Of a stretch of 64,000 nt of DNA, positions 61,681 to 64,000 are shown piece after piece (position 1 is the first letter of the stretch; every line of letters starts with the position of its first letter). The position numbers and the translations under genes were made by a program. The notes below the pieces were generated by a model. It was not told the origin of the DNA, searched no databases, and was given only the letters and a program-made list of their open reading frames with translations. Source of the DNA: Agrobacterium rosae (GTDB lineage Bacteria; Pseudomonadota; Alphaproteobacteria; Rhizobiales; Rhizobiaceae); contig NZ_NXEJ01000008.1 in assembly GCF_002915175.1 (NCBI RefSeq), forward strand, positions 407,096 through 471,095. Reading direction: 5' to 3'.

Positions 61681-63051
61681 ATGTCCAAAAAAGAAATTCG
61701 CCTGAACGCCTTTAGCATGAACTGCGTTGGCCATATCAACCATGGCCTATGGACCCACCCTCGGGATCGCTCTGCCGACTACAAGACAATCGGCTACTGG
61801 ACGAACCTGGCGCAAACGCTTGAGCGCGGTTTGTTCGATTCCATTTTCCTGGCCGATATTCTCGGCGTCTATGATGTCTATGGCGGCTCCGTCGATGTTC
61901 CGCTGCGCGAATCGGTGCAATTGCCCGTCAACGATCCGATGATGTTGGTCTCTGCCATGGCAGCCACGACCAAGCATCTGGGTTTTGGTATCACGGTCAA
62001 CGCCAATGCGGAACCGCCTTATCTTTTTGCTCGCCGCATGTCGACACTCGACCACCTCACCAGCGGCCGTATGGGCTGGAATATCGTCACCGGATATCTC
62101 GATAGCGCTGCCCGGGCCATCGGCCAGAGCGCCATGACCGGGCATGACTACCGTTACGATCAAGCGGATGAGGCACTCGAAGTGCTCTACAAGCTCTGGG
62201 AAGGCAGTTGGGCGGACGATGCTGTGCGCGCCGACAAGCAAGGCCGCATCTATGCTGGCCCCGCCCGCGTCCGCGCCATCGATCATCAGGGCACATTTTA
62301 CCAGTCGCAGGGTTACCACCTGAGCGAACCATCGCCGCAGCGCACGCCGGTGCTGTTTCAGGCGGGCAGTTCGGAACGCGGCAGAGCGTTTGCGGCACGC
62401 CACGCGGAATGCATTTTCATTTCAGCCACGGATCGCGCCGCCGCGCAAAGAACATCGCGGCTGTTGCGGGCTGAAGCCGTGAAGGCAGGACGCGCGCCCG
62501 ACGACATCAAGATCTTCGTCGGCATCAACGTCATTCCGGGTTTGACCGACAGCGAAGCACGGGAAAAACATGCCGATTATTGCCGCTATGCGAGCCCGGA
62601 AGCGGGACTGGCGCATTTTTCGGCCGGCTCCGGCATCGATCTCGAAAGCCTCGGCTTGGACGATCCGCTCATCAAGGACAGCGGCAAAGGCAATGCCATC
62701 CAATCCGGCGTACAGACCGCGCGGGAACGGGGCTGGACGAAGCGTGACCTGCTGGAAAGCCTCGCCCTCGGCGGCCGCTATCCGACGTCCATTGGTTCGC
62801 CGGCTACGATTGCGGATGAGCTGGAAGCATGGATCGATGAAGGCGAGATCGACGGCTTCAACCTGACTAGGACGGTCGTGCCGGAATGCTACGAGGATTT
62901 TGTCGATCTCGTCATCCCCGAGCTTCAATCACGCGGACGCTACAAGAGCAACTATCAAGAAGGAACCCTGCGCAGCCGCCTGTTCGGCGAGGGTGACCGA
63001 TTGGCAGAACCGCATGTGGCGGCGCAATGGCGTTTTCCATCCGACGTTTGA
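61681..63051 (+). CDS. NtaA/SnaA/DszA-type flavin-dependent monooxygenase
   Basis: FMNH2-dependent monooxygenase of 456 residues in the long-chain LLM subgroup (nitrilotriacetate, pristinamycin and dibenzothiophene-sulfone monooxygenases). Marks are the N-terminal KKEIRLNAFSMNCVGHINHGLW, FDSIFLADILGVYD, HLTSGRMGWNIVTGYLDSAAR (flavin region) and RTPVLFQAGSSERGRAFAARHAE. The start ATG 61681 is 4 bases after the LVIVD stop; ATG 61666 is an overlapping alternative. It needs a flavin reductase, and none is encoded next to it; the nearest in the window is at 37257-38183. Its substrate is probably what the upstream importer brings in. Confidence 0.92.
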   Translation: MSKKEIRLNAFSMNCVGHINHGLWTHPRDRSADYKTIGYWTNLAQTLERGLFDSIFLADILGVYDVYGGSVDVPLRESVQLPVNDPMMLVSAMAATTKHLGFGITVNANAEPPYLFARRMSTLDHLTSGRMGWNIVTGYLDSAARAIGQSAMTGHDYRYDQADEALEVLYKLWEGSWADDAVRADKQGRIYAGPARVRAIDHQGTFYQSQGYHLSEPSPQRTPVLFQAGSSERGRAFAARHAECIFISATDRAAAQRTSRLLRAEAVKAGRAPDDIKIFVGINVIPGLTDSEAREKHADYCRYASPEAGLAHFSAGSGIDLESLGLDDPLIKDSGKGNAIQSGVQTARERGWTKRDLLESLALGGRYPTSIGSPATIADELEAWIDEGEIDGFNLTRTVVPECYEDFVDLVIPELQSRGRYKSNYQEGTLRSRLFGEGDRLAEPHVAAQWRFPSDV

Positions 63052-63056
63052 TAAGG

Positions 63057-63084
63057 GCATGCCCGGACTCACATCCGGGCATGC
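63057..63084. terminator. Bidirectional hairpin between convergent genes
   Basis: GCATGCCCGG (63057-63066) pairs perfectly with CCGGGCATGC (63075-63084) around an 8-base loop. It lies between the monooxygenase stop and the end of the aldo/keto reductase gene. Confidence 0.7.
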
Positions 63085-63092
63085 GTTGGACA

Positions 63093-64000
63093 TTAGACCG
63101 CTTCGTCGTGAGATGGTTTTTCCCACAGGTTGATGCCGCCCTCCACCGCATAGCGATCGATCTCGGCAAGCTCATCCGCCGTGAAATACGGATTTTTCAG
63201 CGCCGCGACATTTTCCTCGACCTGTTTTGCCGAGCTCGCGCCGATCAAGGCAGACGTCACGCGCTTGTCTCGCAGAACCCAGGCGATGGCAAACTGCGCC
63301 AATGATTGGCCGCGTCTCTGCGCGATTTCGTTGAGTGCTTGCGCCCGCTTGATATTCTCTTCCTTCAAATGCTCGGGCCGCAGGAAATCCCCACCGGGGC
63401 GGTTGACGCGGGCATCCTGCGGAATTCCGTTCAGATATTTGTTGGTCAACAACCCCTGCGCCAATGGCGTAAAGGCGATCACGCCTGCACCAACTTCATC
63501 GGTGGCATCCAGCAGGTCTTTCTCAACCCAGCGGTTGAACAGATTGTAAGCTGGTTGATTGATGAGCAGCGGCGTACCGCCGTCCTTCAAAAGCGCTGCA
63601 ATCTCGCGCGTCTTTGCACCGGAATAGGAGGACACGCCGACATAAAGTGCCTTGCCCTGCCGCACGGCCTGCGCCAGCGCATCCGCTGTTTCTTCCAAAG
63701 GTGTCTCGGCATCGAAACGGTGGGAATAGAAGATATCGACATACTCCACCCCCAGCCGTTTCAGGCTCTGGTCGAGGCTGGAGAGCAAGGCTTTCTTCGA
63801 CCCGCCTCCGCGGCCATACGGCCCCGGCCACATATCCCATCCGGCCTTGGTGGAGATGATCAACTCGTCACGATAGGCGGCAAGATCCTGCTTGAGAATA
63901 TTGCCGAAGTTGATTTCGGCACTTCCAGCGGGCGGGCCGTAATTGTTGGCGAGATCGAAATGGGTGATACCCAGATCGAAGGCTTTGAACAGGATCGAGC
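63093..64000 (-). CDS. Aldo/keto reductase (YghZ type), 5' end missing
   Basis: NADPH-dependent aldehyde/ketone reductase cut by the window edge; the frame is open to the last base with 301 residues visible. The catalytic pattern is present near the cut end: Asp and Tyr in FDLANNYGPP, then Lys in STKAGWDMW and His in YSHRFDAETP. The NADP-binding C-terminal pattern is SALIGASSAKQVEEN. The stretch ANNYGPPAGSAEINFG and the ending NLWEKPSHDEAV point to the YghZ/L-glyceraldehyde-3-phosphate reductase group. The first in-frame start-like codon inside the window (TTG at 63863) is not the true start, since family sequence continues upstream of it. Convergent with the monooxygenase gene. Confidence 0.92.
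   Translation of the reverse strand, partial: SILFKAFDLGITHFDLANNYGPPAGSAEINFGNILKQDLAAYRDELIISTKAGWDMWPGPYGRGGGSKKALLSSLDQSLKRLGVEYVDIFYSHRFDAETPLEETADALAQAVRQGKALYVGVSSYSGAKTREIAALLKDGGTPLLINQPAYNLFNRWVEKDLLDATDEVGAGVIAFTPLAQGLLTNKYLNGIPQDARVNRPGGDFLRPEHLKEENIKRAQALNEIAQRRGQSLAQFAIAWVLRDKRVTSALIGASSAKQVEENVAALKNPYFTADELAEIDRYAVEGGINLWEKPSHDEAV

Noticed and set aside
55403..64000. Sulfoquinovose monooxygenase (smo) cluster
   Set aside because: It shares the idea of an LLM monooxygenase, a sugar importer and an aldo/keto reductase, but the importer here is CUT2, and the flavin reductase and sulfoquinovosidase are missing; the aldo/keto reductase is also on the opposite strand.

Overview
The window is a moderately GC-rich, densely coded stretch of an alphaproteobacterial genome, most likely Rhizobiaceae (Agrobacterium/Rhizobium group). 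The reasons are the glx/gmaS-type genes next to a soxBDAG-type four-subunit dehydrogenase, a host-attachment-family protein, a candidate RirA-type iron box, and the large number of ABC uptake systems with private regulators. The gene content is accessory and catabolic, as on a rhizobial second chromosome or large plasmid (inference). I see no rRNA, tRNA, insertion sequence, prophage or CRISPR array.

Layout, left to right. (1) 1-1178: 3' part of zwf. (2) 1187-8317: hydroxamate-siderophore uptake, with fhuC on the minus strand and araC, a TonB receptor, fhuD and a double-length fhuB on the plus strand. (3) 8572-15654: a surface module made of an autotransporter with about nine T5SS-type repeats, a 7TM sensor kinase, a response regulator and a host-attachment-family protein. 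(4) 15727-24236: a CUT1 sugar importer (minus) divergent from a ROK regulator, a Gfo/Idh/MocA dehydrogenase, a ThuA-like protein and a 2-hydroxyacid dehydrogenase, apparently a sugar-oxidation pathway. (5) 24380-30471: corA, a small Gly/Ser/Thr-rich secreted protein, an MFS exporter divergent from an AraC regulator, and methylmalonyl-CoA mutase.

(6) 30538-40546 (minus): one long operon under a GntR/FCD regulator. It encodes a PF06684 protein, an alpha/beta hydrolase, a flavin reductase, a luciferase-like monooxygenase, an aldehyde dehydrogenase, a NIPSNAP protein and a polyamine-type ABC importer. It resembles in logic the Rut pyrimidine pathway but has different parts, and it is the best candidate here for an undescribed pathway. 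(7) 40687-52909: a complete N-methylglutamate pathway for methylamine (purU, gmaS, mgsCBA, an XRE-cupin regulator, a GlxA-type AraC regulator, mgdABCD). Methylamine is joined to glutamate, transferred to give N-methylglutamate, then oxidised to return glutamate and a C1 unit on folate.

(8) 53103-55298: a chemoreceptor. (9) 55403-63051: a CUT2 sugar-type importer with two paralogous binding proteins, one divergent. It is followed by an LVIVD beta-propeller with an array of inward-placed histidines and an NtaA/SnaA-type flavin monooxygenase, a second candidate for unknown chemistry. (10) 63093-64000: an aldo/keto reductase cut by the window end. Several start codons were moved inward from the longest frame on the basis of ribosome binding sites, overlaps with neighbours or known N-termini; each entry says why.
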